Below the pieces are notes generated by a model. That model was not told the DNA's origin. It worked only from the letters and a program-made list of their open reading frames with translations, and ran no database searches. A stretch of DNA of 64,000 bases. Origin: Aedoeadaptatus coxii (GTDB lineage Bacteria > Bacillota > Clostridia > Tissierellales > Peptoniphilaceae). A program made the position numbers and the translations under genes. Where the stretch lies: assembly GCF_001553115.1 (NCBI RefSeq), contig NZ_KQ960155.1, positions 1 through 64,000 of the forward strand, in the 5' to 3' direction. Positions 1 through 11,200 of the stretch are shown in pieces; position 1 is the stretch's first letter; the number at the start of each line of letters is the position of its first letter.

Positions 1-2726
1 TTGAAGGTTACTTTGTATTCAATGTCTTTCCAGGTAGCGGTTAGGGTTACGTCGCCAGAGATTTTTATTTTATCCTTGGCTTGTTTTACGCCATCTTCAT
101 TGTTGACTTGCCAACCGGCAAACACTTTGTCTTTCGGTGCTGTAAATGTTGGAGTCGGAAGTTCAAATTCGCTACCCTTTGTTACAGTTTTCTCTTCCAT
201 CGAGCCGGTCGCGCCTTCTCCGGGTAAGAATTTTGCCTTTAATTCAATGGGTTTCCACGAAGCTTTTATGACGGTGTCCTTGGTAATGGTGATGTCAGTT
301 CCGGGTTTGGTAACTGTCGTCGCCCCATTAACTAACCATCCTGCAAATTCTTGATTTTCGTTTGGCGGGGTAAAGGCATTATCGGGAAGTTTATAGGTGC
401 CGTTTTCTTTTACTTGTGCACCAGCCATATTTCCGTCACCACCATTAGCCTCAAGCGTTACATTGTATGCCTTTGTCGCCGTAGCGGTAAAGGTTTTGTT
501 TGTTTTTGTTGCGGTGAAGTCTTCAGTATTCCATACGGGTTCTACATAGCCTTCTTGTGCCGAAAGTTTTATCGAATCTACCACGGATTGGTTAATCGTG
601 GGAAGTTTGTAGTCCTTTAAGTTCGTATTGGGTTTTACCTTGTATTTTTGGTAAAGGGTCGGAGTGTCTTTATTTCCTTCAACAGCTCCGGATCCGACAT
701 TATTCACCTTCGTCCCTTCGCCTAATTGGAATTCTACTTCTAAAGCATCATCAGGTAAGTTTTGTGCATCCTTATTTGTTACATGGTTGCTGACGTACAG
801 GGTTTGATTGTCGACAACAAGTTCAGAGTTGTCGTCAAACTTAACTTTTATCTTGCCCGCTCTTGTACCTGCTGAATCGGTTTTCCGAGCCGTATCAGTT
901 GCATCTTCAAAGGTGGCGCCTTCTAAAAGCTTGTTGACTTCAGTTTCTTTTGTAGATTCTTTTGCCTTAATGCCGTCTTTCCAGTTTACGTCATCGCCGA
1001 CCCATTTTTTTATATCTTTCGGGTCGAGACCGCCAAGGGCTTCAACTTTGTCAGCTTTTGTTTCTTCTACAGTTAAAGATCCCTGTTCTGATGTAAGTGG
1101 TGTTGTATCGTCATCTGCTATTCCACCCTTATCTGTTACTGTAGCTGTTACATCTGTTCCGCCTTTTACCTTGTCTTTAGGAATCGTTACAACGCCATTT
1201 TTATCGACGGAACCTTCGCCTTCAGTGATAGACCAAGTTTCATTTTTATCTTTTGTTGCTGTAGTCGTTTTTGTTTTACCATCTTTTCCTGTGTAGGACA
1301 CAGAAATGCTATTAGCATCTGTATCTTTTTCATTTGGAGTGATTGTGATGCTTTTCTTATCTCCACTTAAGTCAACTTTAGGTGCATCCGGTTTAAGGTT
1401 TTTTAAAAGGTCTTTGGCCGGAATTGTTATTTTTGGTTCAGCTCCGTCTTTTACCTTGTATGAACCATCAGCATTTTTTTCCGGAACAAATTTATAATCA
1501 TTTTCCAGAGGCCAAGTACCTGCTACATCATTACCGCTAAATATCTTAACATTTCCGCTGTCATCAATTTGTATAACTGCCGGTACTCCATCCCAGTCTC
1601 CGGTTCCGTTTGGTAATTTAGATTCGCCATTTACTGTATATCCTTTTCTTATGGCAGCATCAATTGCTTTTTTGTCATCAGCAGTTAATTTTCTAGGGTC
1701 TTTAACTTCTATTTTATCTACTTTTACAGGTTTAACAGTAGTTTGAGAACAAGATTTGAATTTATGGGGTTCTTTTACTGTAACACCAACTTTTTGATCA
1801 AGTTTTAAGTCAGGGTTTGGAATTGTATATGTGAATTCTCCTGTTTCGCCATTTACAGTTGCATCTACCGGATCAGATGTGTCTTTGTCAACTAAACACT
1901 TCCCTCCATCACAATAGCTATCTTTGACCGCATCGCTAAGTTTAAGAAGTATTTGAACTTTTATGCCGTCAAATGGTCCCTCTCCTGCTAGCTTTCCCTT
2001 AATTACATTGTCTACAATGGTAATACTGCCAAGAGTAGCTCCTCTCGAATGTTCTGTAACTTGTTTTATTTGTAAATTTGTAGCTTCTACTTTGCCTGAT
2101 GTCGAACCATCAGTATAAGTTACTTCATAATAAGCATGGGCAGCAGTATCAATGGAAAACTTAACTGATTTAATATCACCAGCTATTGCAGTGTTTGCAT
2201 TGTTAAACATTTCAACAGCTTCTGCTTGTTCGTCATCATTGACTTGGTTGGATGAAGTTTGTTCTATCCAAATTTCACCTTGCGGCATTTTTAGCTTGTC
2301 TTTATTTTGTATAGCAAGTGAGTCCATCGCATTTACAGTTACAGGCTCAGAATTACTTCCATTAAATTCTTGATAAGCAGTAACCGTATCTCCTTCTGCA
2401 ATTGTAACTCCTTCAGGTAAGTTTACTGTCCAAGTTGTTCCACTTTTCGGTGTAACGAAAACAGTGGCTTTTTCATTCCCACTACTATCCTTTAATGTTA
2501 CATGAACTGTTCCTCTTGCATTCTTGCCATTAATTTTACCTCTGTGTAAATTTCCTCCAGAGATAGTATTTGTTCCAATAAATGCTTTTGTAATTGTAGG
2601 TGCCTCTATCCCGTCGGCCGCATACACTTCCACCGCGCCCAACACATTGGTGAAGATCATGACGAACGCTAAAAAGCTTGCACATAAGGATTTATAAATC
2701 CTTTTCCTCGCTTCGCTTCCCTTCAT
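1..2726 (-). CDS. Secreted surface protein with InlB/Flg_new-type repeats (partial, C-terminus off the left edge)
   Basis: The minus-strand frame is open from an ATG at 2726 to the window edge, giving at least 908 codons with no stop. An AGGAGGAAAGG-like ribosome binding site lies just upstream. Residues 1-36 form a classic signal peptide (basic MKGSEARKR start, hydrophobic core, VYA-A cleavage site). The body is rich in T, K, D and G and reads like stacked Ig-like/adhesin modules. From about residue 755 to the edge come two InlB B-repeat-like units of the 'GGxGxM ... GxxFxxP ... FAGW ... TITATWK' kind. The same unit occurs in the subtilase at 5268-11867, so SLH anchoring beyond the edge is likely but not visible. 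A CDGGKC motif sits near residue 270. Function is unknown; adhesion or surface display is inferred. A sigma-A-like promoter lies at 2796-2824. Confidence 0.85.
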   Translation of the reverse strand, partial: MKGSEARKRIYKSLCASFLAFVMIFTNVLGAVEVYAADGIEAPTITKAFIGTNTISGGNLHRGKINGKNARGTVHVTLKDSSGNEKATVFVTPKSGTTWTVNLPEGVTIAEGDTVTAYQEFNGSNSEPVTVNAMDSLAIQNKDKLKMPQGEIWIEQTSSNQVNDDEQAEAVEMFNNANTAIAGDIKSVKFSIDTAAHAYYEVTYTDGSTSGKVEATNLQIKQVTEHSRGATLGSITIVDNVIKGKLAGEGPFDGIKVQILLKLSDAVKDSYCDGGKCLVDKDTSDPVDATVNGETGEFTYTIPNPDLKLDQKVGVTVKEPHKFKSCSQTTVKPVKVDKIEVKDPRKLTADDKKAIDAAIRKGYTVNGESKLPNGTGDWDGVPAVIQIDDSGNVKIFSGNDVAGTWPLENDYKFVPEKNADGSYKVKDGAEPKITIPAKDLLKNLKPDAPKVDLSGDKKSITITPNEKDTDANSISVSYTGKDGKTKTTTATKDKNETWSITEGEGSVDKNGVVTIPKDKVKGGTDVTATVTDKGGIADDDTTPLTSEQGSLTVEETKADKVEALGGLDPKDIKKWVGDDVNWKDGIKAKESTKETEVNKLLEGATFEDATDTARKTDSAGTRAGKIKVKFDDNSELVVDNQTLYVSNHVTNKDAQNLPDDALEVEFQLGEGTKVNNVGSGAVEGNKDTPTLYQKYKVKPNTNLKDYKLPTINQSVVDSIKLSAQEGYVEPVWNTEDFTATKTNKTFTATATKAYNVTLEANGGDGNMAGAQVKENGTYKLPDNAFTPPNENQEFAGWLVNGATTVTKPGTDITITKDTVIKASWKPIELKAKFLPGEGATGSMEEKTVTKGSEFELPTPTFTAPKDKVFAGWQVNNEDGVKQAKDKIKISGDVTLTATWKDIEYKVTF

Positions 2727-2795
2727 TTTTCCTTTCCTCCTTTTTGTCTGTACTTTATCGGTTTGGAAAACTATAGAATCACTCTTATAACCCCT

Positions 2796-2824
2796 ATCAT
2801 ACTTTGCTTTTTCAATAGAATCAA
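2796..2824 (-). promoter_or_regulatory. Putative sigma-A promoter of the surface protein gene
   Basis: On the minus strand a TTGATT -35 box (2819-2824) is separated by 17 bases from a TATGAT -10 box (2796-2801). The start codon is about 65 bases downstream. The rest of the 341-base gap 2727-3067 is AT-rich and, apart from the terminator at 3016-3066, shows nothing else I can support. Confidence 0.6.
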
Positions 2825-3015
2825 GGGTTCCGAGATGATTCTTTTTATGTCTCTTTCTGTTTTTTGATTTAATTTCCTTCTGTCCCTATAAAATTTATTT
2901 TATCCAAACCTTTTCCGTAACTTTCATTTTGTTTTGTATGTTTAATGTTGAGTATTCCTTTAAATAGCGATGCGAATAAGAAATTTTATTTTTAGTCTAA
3001 AATAATCTATTGCAA

Positions 3016-3066
3016 GAAAAAAGCCTCAACGTTCGGATCGTGAAATCCAACGTTAAGGGCTTTCTT
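3016..3066 (-). terminator. Intrinsic terminator after the small membrane protein
   Basis: Minus-strand hairpin with arms around AAGCCCTTAACGTTGGAT and ATCCGAACGTTGAGGCTT followed by a T run. It begins just past the stop codon of the 3068-3697 gene. Confidence 0.8.
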
Positions 3067-3067
3067 T

Positions 3068-3697
3068 TTATTCCGGTTCGATGGGCGTATCGAATGTTTC
3101 GTTTTCAGAAAAATCCGTGCCGTCGTTTACGTTGCTTTGGAAGGTGCCGAAGGTGGAAATGTAGTTTTCCCCGTCGATGGTGTAGTGGATTTCCACTTGC
3201 AAGTATTCCAGGAAGTATTTTTCGTATTGGCGGCTATAGCGTTTGGTGGCGTAGCTGTAGCCTAAATCGCCCTCGTCTTTTAATTCGCCGGCGATGATTC
3301 TCGTTTTTTGAGGATCGTTATAATCCGATGCGTGGGCGATGATTTTTATGTTTATTTTTTCAGGCTTGACGGATTTTTTGTTTTTCTCGAATTGAAAAAA
3401 CATGCGCGGATCTTTGTTGAGGTCGATGCAGGGTATATCCCCTTCGATTTTTCCGTCGATAATGTCGCGGACGCTCGCCAGTTCGTCGTCGGTTAAGGCG
3501 AGGTATTCTTTTTCTTTATAGGTTCTGATAATGGGCTTGCGCTCGTCCCACGCCACGACGGCATCCATGCGCACGCCGTCCACGGTTTTGTTGCGCACAC
3601 TATTCGGCGTCGGCGAGAAGACATAGGACACAAAGACCGCAAAGGTCGCCCCCACCGCTAAGATAATCCAGAGAGCGATCAAAATTTTCTTTCTCAT
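3068..3697 (-). CDS. Hypothetical membrane-anchored protein
   Basis: A 209-residue protein of a family I do not recognise. The ATG at 3697 is preferred over one 10 codons upstream because AAGGAGG lies 7 bases before it. The N-terminus is MRKK followed by one long hydrophobic segment (about residues 4-27). This is an uncleaved signal anchor or signal peptide, so the rest (acidic, with a beta-rich pattern and a DGENYISTFG stretch near the end) should be outside the cell. It sits between mgtE (transcribed toward it) and a surface-protein gene, with its own terminator. It has no recognisable catalytic motif. Confidence 0.7.
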   Translation of the reverse strand: MRKKILIALWIILAVGATFAVFVSYVFSPTPNSVRNKTVDGVRMDAVVAWDERKPIIRTYKEKEYLALTDDELASVRDIIDGKIEGDIPCIDLNKDPRMFFQFEKNKKSVKPEKINIKIIAHASDYNDPQKTRIIAGELKDEGDLGYSYATKRYSRQYEKYFLEYLQVEIHYTIDGENYISTFGTFQSNVNDGTDFSENETFDTPIEPE

Positions 3698-3744
3698 GCC
3701 ACACCTCCTTTGGAATGATTGTACCAATTTCTTTTTTTCGCCGC

Positions 3745-3771
3745 AATAAAATACCGGCGCGAGGCCGGTGT
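3745..3771 (-). terminator. Intrinsic terminator after mgtE
   Basis: Minus-strand hairpin ACCGGC-CTCGC-GCCGGT followed by ATTTTATT, directly after the mgtE stop codon. Confidence 0.7.
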
Positions 3772-3772
3772 T

Positions 3773-5098
3773 TTAAAGATTGATTAAGTGAGTTGCCACT
3801 TCAAAGTAGATTAATAATGCAAAGGTGTCCACGAGGGTGGTAATAATGGGCCCCGCCATAACTGTCGGGTCTACGTGGACTTTGTCGGCGATCAAAGGCA
3901 GGATGCCGCCGATGATTTTCGACAGGGTGACGGTTAGGAGTAAGGTCGCCGATACGGTTAGGCTAATGGAAAGGCCGTGGGCGCCGATGATCGTCATGCG
4001 AATAAAGTTGACGACGACGAGGATGCTGCCCGTAATCAGCCCTACTTTTAATTCTTTGCTCATCACGGCGAAGATGTTTTTAAAATGCACTTTGCCCGTG
4101 TAGAGGGCGCGAATAACAGTGGTGGACGATTGGGTGCCCGCGTTTCCGCCGGAGTCCATGAGCATGGGAATGTAGGCGGCCAGGGCGACGCTGGATGCCA
4201 GCAGGGATTCGTATCGCTGAATGATAAAGCCCGTCATGGTGGCGGTGATCAGGCAGATGATCAGCCATGTGGTGCGGTCTTTGGCGATGGCGAAGCAGGA
4301 GCGCTCCAGGTAGTCTTCGTCGGATGTGTCCTGTACCCCGTGGATATTGGAAAGGTCTTCTTCGTATTCTTCGTGCATAATGTCGATGGCGTCTTCTACC
4401 GGCACGATACCCAGGAGTCTGCCTTCGGAATCGGTAACGGGGATTTCCGAAAGATCGTAGCGGTAGGCGATTTTTGCGACGATTTCCTGGTCGTCTGTCG
4501 CCTCGATGGAGCCGGGCAAGGGCTCGAGGATGTCTTCCATTGTTTTGTCCGGCGATCTTAGGATGTCGGCGAGGTAGACGTAGCCGAGTAGCACGAGGGA
4601 TTTATCCGTTACCCAAATTTGCTCCAGTTTGTCGGCGTCGAGATCCGATGCGATGACCCGTTTTAATACGGTTTCGCAGTTGCTGCCGGCTTTGGCGGAA
4701 AGGAATTCCACGGTCATAATGGAGCCGACGGAATCTTTCGGGTAGCCTAAGAGTCGGTTGATGACTTTACGGCGATCGCCGACGACGAATTCATCCATGA
4801 CGCGGCGCACCATGTTGGCGGGGAGTTCCTGTAATGTGTCGACAAGTTCGTCTTCATCGAGTTCGGTAATGAGTTCTTCCACGTCGTCGTCGGAAAAGCG
4901 TTCGATGATTTCCCGCTTTTTGTCCCGATCCATTTCGGCGAAGGTATCCGCCGCCAGGTCTTTGTCCAAGAGTTTAAAGCGGAGCATAATTTCTTTGACG
5001 CTCATCTCGTCGAATGATTCCGCAAGGTCCACCGGGTCCATGTGGTTGATCTCCGATTTAAGAGAATTGATTTCGTCAATGTCGTAATTGCGTTTCAC
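3773..5098 (-). CDS. mgtE: Magnesium transporter MgtE
   Basis: A 441-residue protein with the full MgtE layout: a helical N-terminal domain (about 20-130) with the repeated 'DDDVEELITELDEDE' acidic superhelix, two CBS domains (about 135-255) and a C-terminal membrane domain (about 270-441) of five helices. The membrane domain carries the 'MLMDSGGNAGTQSSTT' pore-region motif typical of the family. It moves Mg2+ (possibly Co2+) across the membrane, gated by Mg2+ binding to the cytosolic domains. The start is a GTG preceded by a GGGGGG tract. An extended -10 box and a terminator-like hairpin lie in the short leader (see 5122-5152), so attenuation is possible. Confidence 0.95.
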   Translation of the reverse strand: MKRNYDIDEINSLKSEINHMDPVDLAESFDEMSVKEIMLRFKLLDKDLAADTFAEMDRDKKREIIERFSDDDVEELITELDEDELVDTLQELPANMVRRVMDEFVVGDRRKVINRLLGYPKDSVGSIMTVEFLSAKAGSNCETVLKRVIASDLDADKLEQIWVTDKSLVLLGYVYLADILRSPDKTMEDILEPLPGSIEATDDQEIVAKIAYRYDLSEIPVTDSEGRLLGIVPVEDAIDIMHEEYEEDLSNIHGVQDTSDEDYLERSCFAIAKDRTTWLIICLITATMTGFIIQRYESLLASSVALAAYIPMLMDSGGNAGTQSSTTVIRALYTGKVHFKNIFAVMSKELKVGLITGSILVVVNFIRMTIIGAHGLSISLTVSATLLLTVTLSKIIGGILPLIADKVHVDPTVMAGPIITTLVDTFALLIYFEVATHLINL

Positions 5099-5121
5099 GC
5101 TATCCCCCCTTTTTTATCACG

Positions 5122-5152
5122 AAAAAAGGATCGAGGGTTCTCAATCCTTTTT
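5122..5152 (-). promoter_or_regulatory. Terminator-like hairpin in the mgtE leader
   Basis: On the minus strand an AAAAGGAUUGAG arm, an AACC loop and a CUCGAUCCUUUU arm form a 12-bp stem ending in six U. It lies between an extended -10 box (TGATATAAT, TATAAT at 5177-5182) and the mgtE ribosome binding site, about 24 bases before the start codon. It has the shape of an intrinsic terminator inside the leader. The leader is too short for an M-box aptamer. Confidence 0.55.
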
Positions 5153-5221
5153 GTTTTCTTCTTATTGTATAGCCAAATTATATCATAGCCGCGGAAAAGA
5201 AGATAGTTTTCATCTTTTGCG

Positions 5222-5260
5222 CAAAAAAACAGACCGATTTTGAATCGATCTGTCTTTTTT
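5222..5260 (-). terminator. Intrinsic terminator after the SLH subtilase
   Basis: Minus-strand stem ACAGATCGATT / AATCGGTCTGT followed by seven T, just past the stop codon of the subtilase. Confidence 0.85.
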
Positions 5261-5267
5261 GATGCCT

Positions 5268-8200
5268 TTAGAGGTCGCCTAATTGGTAGATGACTTGTGC
5301 TAATTGCGCACGTGTAAAGGTATCTTTCGGCGCAAAGGTGTTGTCTTTGTTTCCGTGTAGGATTTCGTAGCGACTCATGTGCATGACCGCTTCTTGTGCC
5401 CATTTGGGAATGGTGTTGAAGTCGGTATACTTCGGTACTTGCTCCGCTTCTTTTAGTTTGATGTTTAAAGTGTTGGAGTATCTGTAGAGGATGGTCGCCA
5501 TTTCCGCACGGTCTAATGTTTTATCCGGTGCGAAGCGATTGTCGCCGACGCCGTAAACGATTTTGTTTTCAGCTGCCCACGCAATGTAGGGGTTGGCGTA
5601 ATCTCCCGCTTTCAAATCTTTGTAAGTGGGTGTTTGATATTTGCTGATATCCACTTTGGCGTGGCGTCCCAAAACGGTGACGAATTGCGCCCGTGTAATG
5701 GGAAGGTTGGGCATAAAGACCATATCCCCTGCAATGTCGTTGAAGTAGCCTTTTTGTAAGGCGATGCGAATAGCGGTTTCGCCCCAGTGTCCGGTAAAGT
5801 CGTCTTTTACATTGGGCGCTTTTTTGGATTCCTGAGGAGCTGTTTGAGTGGAGTTTCCACCGCTCGGCGTTAGGTTGATCCAGTTGCCGGTCGATTCGCC
5901 ATTGCCGCTTTCGGTTTGCGTAGAGGGTGTCGGTTCGACGGGGGCAGGTTTTGCCGCGTCTTTCCATTTCGCCGTAATGGTCATGCCGTTTTTAACGATT
6001 ACTTCTTGTCCGGGTTGCATAAGTTTGCCCGATACGTCCCAGCCTTCAAATGCTTTTCCGGCCGGTGCTTGCAATCCGTTTTTCGGCAAAATAATTTTAT
6101 CGCCTTTTGCCACTTCCGTGGATTGTGTCATGCCTTGTCCGCCGTTTTTTTCAAAGTTGACGGTTACCTTTTCTACAGGTTTGGCGTTTTTGAATACGGC
6201 GGTAATGTCGAGGCTCTTGGTTGCGTTGAGGACTTCGCCCGGTTGGCGCAAACCTTTAAGGTCTTCGTTTACCGTCGAACGTACGCTGCCACGTGTTCTC
6301 GCCACGCCATCCATAAAGGCGTTAGCTTCTTCTACGCGCCATCCTGCAAATATTTTGCCTTCCGGCGCCGTCAAGGTGCATTCCGGCAAGGCGAAGTCTT
6401 CCCCTTGGGCGACTTGAATGGGCGCCATGGTGCCTTCGCCACCATGGAATTGAATGGTGACTTTTGCGTTTGGTGTTTCAACAAGTTTGTCTTGATCGGG
6501 ATGGAAGGATACGATTTTCACCGTCGTGTTCCGCGCGTAGTCTTTTGCCACGACTTTGATTTCATAAGGAGCGTCGCCGTATTTTTCTAAGTTTGTGTCG
6601 GCGATGTAAGGATTGCCGTTAATGAAAATTTCTTTTTCTTGGATTTTTCCTTCTTTTCCATTGGTGCGCTTATCCGTTACGCCGACATAAAGTTTTTTGT
6701 CGGTGTCGTAGGGAATGGCTTGGCCGTTCTCTACGGAATCCTTGGAAATAGTGACCTCGGGTTTTACATCATCTAAATAGAGATGGTATTGGGTTTTGAG
6801 GGCTTTTTGAACGATATTGCCTTCGCCGTCTTTAATATTGCCGGGCATGCCGTTTCCGGAGTAATCTTTTGCCGCCCAGTCCAGGCGATCGCCGTCTTCG
6901 AAGGGTATTTTCACTTCAAAGGGTCGGCTGTTGTCGCTCTTAAGGTCGCCATAGATCAAGTGTTCGCCTACAATGCTTTCGTTGATGCGCAGGTGCCAGT
7001 TGAAGCCGCCTTTATCGCCGACGACACCTTTCATCACCAAGGGGCTCTTGCGAACGTAAAGATTATTGTCGTCGGTGGGGTTAAAGAAGTTTTTATCCAT
7101 ATTTAATTGCACGGCGTCTTTATCGAAGTAGACGCATTTGCCTTTTTCGGAAATGAGATTCTCTTCTTTCAGTTCCACTTTATCGTTCACTTTTATCGCG
7201 TTGCCCTTTTCATCTAAGGCAATTTTGTACACCTTGTAGTTGATGTGGTTAAAGCCTTGGAGAATATTGAAGCGGACATTTTCGTCTTTTCCGTAGTCCT
7301 CGCCCTGTTCGCAACGGGATGCGTCGCAGTAATATACGTCGGAGCTTAAGGGCTTTAAGCCGTTTTTGCCCGGGTTGAAGGATGTGATCTTTACGGCGTA
7401 GCCTTTATAAATCTTCAGTTCTTCCCGCATTTTAAACACGGTGTTGCCGTTAACGTCTTTTTCGGCTGTTACTTTTCCGTTTAAATCGCCGTTGCTAAGT
7501 TCTTCAATATCGCCGACTTTGGATTCGACGGGGTGGAATACTTTCTCGGCTTTTTTCTTCTTTTCGGGCATTCTAAAGAAAATGGGTTTGCTGTCGCCCT
7601 GTTGATCGACGACGAAGAGTTTAATATCCCGTTCGTAGTTGGTTCCCTTATCGTTATTGACGTCGTCTTTGTTGCCGTAGAAATCGAAGGAAAGGGTATT
7701 GTTTTTGTCGTCGTAATTAAAGGTCATGACTTCGGCCCGTTTGCCGGTTTTCATCATGGTCGCCGATTGATAGTAAAGTTTGGCTTTTTTCGATACGTTT
7801 TTCAGGGTACCGGATACGCGGAAGCCACCGTCTTCATCGGGGGTAATTTTGCCTACATAGCCTTTCTTGTTCAGACCCTCCATGGTTTCCTTGGCGTATT
7901 CCATAGAATCTCCGTTTTCATAGAAGAGGGGGTTGCCGTCGGCGTCCAGTTTGTTGTTGTAGTCGCCGTAATCGATGTAGGGCTTTTCTTCGCCGGTAAC
8001 AAAGTCGTATTTGTTATAGGTCTTGGGTTTCGGCATTTTCCGTAAATCCGTATCTTCTATTTTTCCTGTAGTGGAATGTGTTTTGTCCAAGAGGATTTCA
8101 GGCGTACCTTCGACTTTTTTGTCGTCTTCTTGTTTTTCTTCTGCCGGTTTGTTTTCAAGGGGGGCAGCGGTCTTTAATTTGCTGCCGTCGATGGCGTACT

Positions 8201-11200
8201 TGTCATCTGCCTTGTAGCCATCTTCGTCCTCGTTTGCCTTTGCGTTTACTTCATATTTCAGCTTACCGTCGGTAAGGTTTTTGTCGAATTTCACGCGGAA
8301 GGTATCGGAGAAGTTGGTGGCGCCGTCGAGAGCCGCCAATTCCAAGGTTTTGCCTTGAAGATCGCTGTTGGCGCCTTTAATGACGTAGTGTGTTTCGCCG
8401 GTATTGGCATCGTAGCCTTTGTTGAGAACTTTTAGGTTCGGCTCTTTGATTAAATCGCCGTACTCATCCACAAAGGATGCGCCTAAGAACCAAAGTTTGT
8501 TGGAAACTTCTTTAAAGGCCTCGGGATTTTGTTTTTGATCGTAATTAAACCACGTCTTCGATTTGTCCGGGTTTTGGTGATAGGTGTCCTTCGCCACGAC
8601 CTTAATTTCATCGGGGTTGGAGCAATCCACGGAAAGAATTTTCGGCGCCGTATTGTCGACCTTCACGGGAACATAGGACACTTGATAGGGGTAATCCGGC
8701 GTGAGGCGATATTGGAATTTGTAGTAATATTGCCCTTCCGCCAAAGGTGTCAGACCCGGCTCGATATAGTTTGCGCCGAATTGCACTTGTTTCGGCGAGT
8801 ATACTTTGCCGTCCCATTGCATTTCGGGGAATACTTTCATCTTGGATTTTTTCAATCCCTTTGCCGTGTTGCTCTTACAGTTTAAAATGCCTTTTATAAA
8901 TTGTTGTACGGAAAGGACTTTAAGGTTCCGTTGACCTGCTTCTTCCTGTTGGTTTACGATGGCGACTTTCGCATCGTAGGCGGAACGTAAAATAAGGGGC
9001 GTAGGCGTTACCATTTTATCGGTGGTGTAGCCGTCGACGATTTTACTGTCGCCTGTAGTTTGTTGCGTAAAGTCCATGCTGTTATTCAAGGAGAAGAAAG
9101 CGGGATCTTGTTCAAAGTTCGGGTTGCCGTCTTCGGTGTTTTGAATAACGCCTGCCGGGTTAAAGAGGTCGATACCGTGTTCGCCGCCGCGACCGCGGTT
9201 CATGGTGCCGGGGCGTTTTAAGTTGCCTTCGTCGTCGTGGCCGACGATGCCTTTGGATTTAGATCCATCTTCCCACGCCCATTTGTCGATAATGGTTTCT
9301 TTGTTCCAGTCCCCCGCAAAGCCCATGACCGGCATAGAAAGGGAAGGTTGTGCGTTTTCGTTTTTGCTGTCGGCAGCTTCTTTGGATTCAAAGCTCAAGA
9401 AACTTTCCACAAATTGATTGTTCGCCTTGCCCGTTTCCATTTTCGCCGCTAAGTTGTAACTGCTGTGAGCGGGAACGGTAATAGTTTCGGAGCCGAGGCT
9501 TACGCGTGCGCCCTCTACTTTTTTCGGGTGAATTTCCGCTACGATTTTTTGTCCGTCTTGGCTCTTTTCGTCTTTGTATTCTTCGTCCAGTTTTTTCACC
9601 GGCGTTTCCCCGTCGGTGGTGACCGGGCTTGCGGACACGTTAAATGTCAAATCGCGATCGGAAATATTGCGCAGGGTGACGGTGAAATCTTTCGATCCGT
9701 CTTTAATTTCTCTGAGGGAAGCGGAGCCGTAATCGTTGTATTGGCCGTCGCCGCCTTTGGCTTTTACCGACACGATGACGTTGTTTTTCAACGCTTTATC
9801 CACGTCGATAATCCCTGCCCCTTGTTGACGCGGCGATGCAAAGAGTGTTTGATTCTTTTCATCTTTCGTCGTCGGGTCTTTCATGGGGCGCGCCGTATTT
9901 TGAAGCATGATCTTCGTCAAGGATACGAGGTCGATGCCCGATCCTTTAATGAGGGGATCTTTTTCGATTTGTTTTAAGCGCGGGCGAATCAATACGGTGG
10001 ATGCGGAGACCACGGGGGTCGCCATGGAGGTGCCGCTCATGTATTGATAGGTGCTTACGCCGTTAATAACATTCAGTGTAGAGTAAATGTTTTTACCGGG
10101 AGCGGACACGTCGGGTTTTAAGAGAAGGTCGGTACGGGGACCCCAGGATGTGGAGCCTGCCGGCACTTCTTCGTCGCCCCATTTGATTTTGTCATTTAAA
10201 AATTCCACGGGGAGACGTTTTTCCTGTCCGACGGCGGGTTTGTGCGCGTCGAATGCCTTCATGTCGATGCGGTAATCGCCTTTTTTATTTTGCTTATCCT
10301 GAGCATCGTGGAATTGCTTGCCGGTGATCATATCCCAAAGATCGCGGCCGTCGTAGCCGGATAGGGAGAAGACTTGTACTTGTGTACGCTCGTCTTGTTC
10401 GTATCCCATAGCAGGTACATTTTCCCAGTCGTCGCGGTTGTAATAGTTTACGGTGTTCACGACGATAACGCCGACGGCGCCTTTGTTTTTAACTTTTTGG
10501 AAGGCGTATTTCATGTCGGTGGAGAAAATACGATCCATGACGACGATTTTGCCTTTAACGTCTTTTCCGGCAATGTCTGCATCTTGGCATTTGCCTAAGT
10601 AAATAAAGTCGTAATCTTTTTGGGTGAAGTGTTTTTTGTCGAAGAAGGCGCCGATTTGTGCATAGCGCATATCTTTTCCGCCGATCTTCACGCCGTTAAA
10701 TTCCACGACGGTGTTTCTCGACGAGGCGACGGCGATTGCGTCTTCGTGTGCCGCCGTACGGGTAACGTTCCCCGTGTCGGTCATGTTCAGGGCGTTGTTG
10801 CTGTAGCGATCCCAGGAGGAATCCGACGCGGATGTGGCGTAGTTCCCCGTGGCGACGCAAACGGGAATGTCGGCTTTTCTCAAGCCGCGAATGGCTTCCC
10901 AGTATTTCTCCCCTACGAGACCGGTTCCCGTAAAGCCCGACGAAATGGAAATAACGTCGGCGCCGTGTTGGATACAGTCTTCAAAGGCGTGGAACATGGT
11001 TTCGTCGCCGGCAAAGCCGTCGCTGGCGTCGGAGTACATTTTGTACGCCATTAATTGGGCGTTGGGGGCGATGCCGCGAATCCCGTTTTTAGCCTGTAGA
11101 TCTTGTTCCGTAGCGTTGGCCGCTAAAATCCCGGAAATGTGCATGCCGTGGGGATCGTGATAATCGCTACCGTCGTCGTACATTTCCTTGGTAATGGCGC

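Noticed and set aside
1-2726. Absence of a stop codon in the first gene as a sign of a pseudogene
   Set aside because: The frame is intact with signal peptide and repeats; it simply continues beyond the window.
5099-5221. M-box (Mg2+) riboswitch before mgtE
   Set aside because: The leader between the -10 box and the start codon is only about 70 bases, far shorter than the aptamer, and no M-box motifs are seen.
5848-11160. Many long open frames on the plus strand opposite the subtilase gene
   Set aside because: They have no ribosome binding sites, odd compositions rich in R, F, V and H, and are mirror frames of a clear coding sequence.
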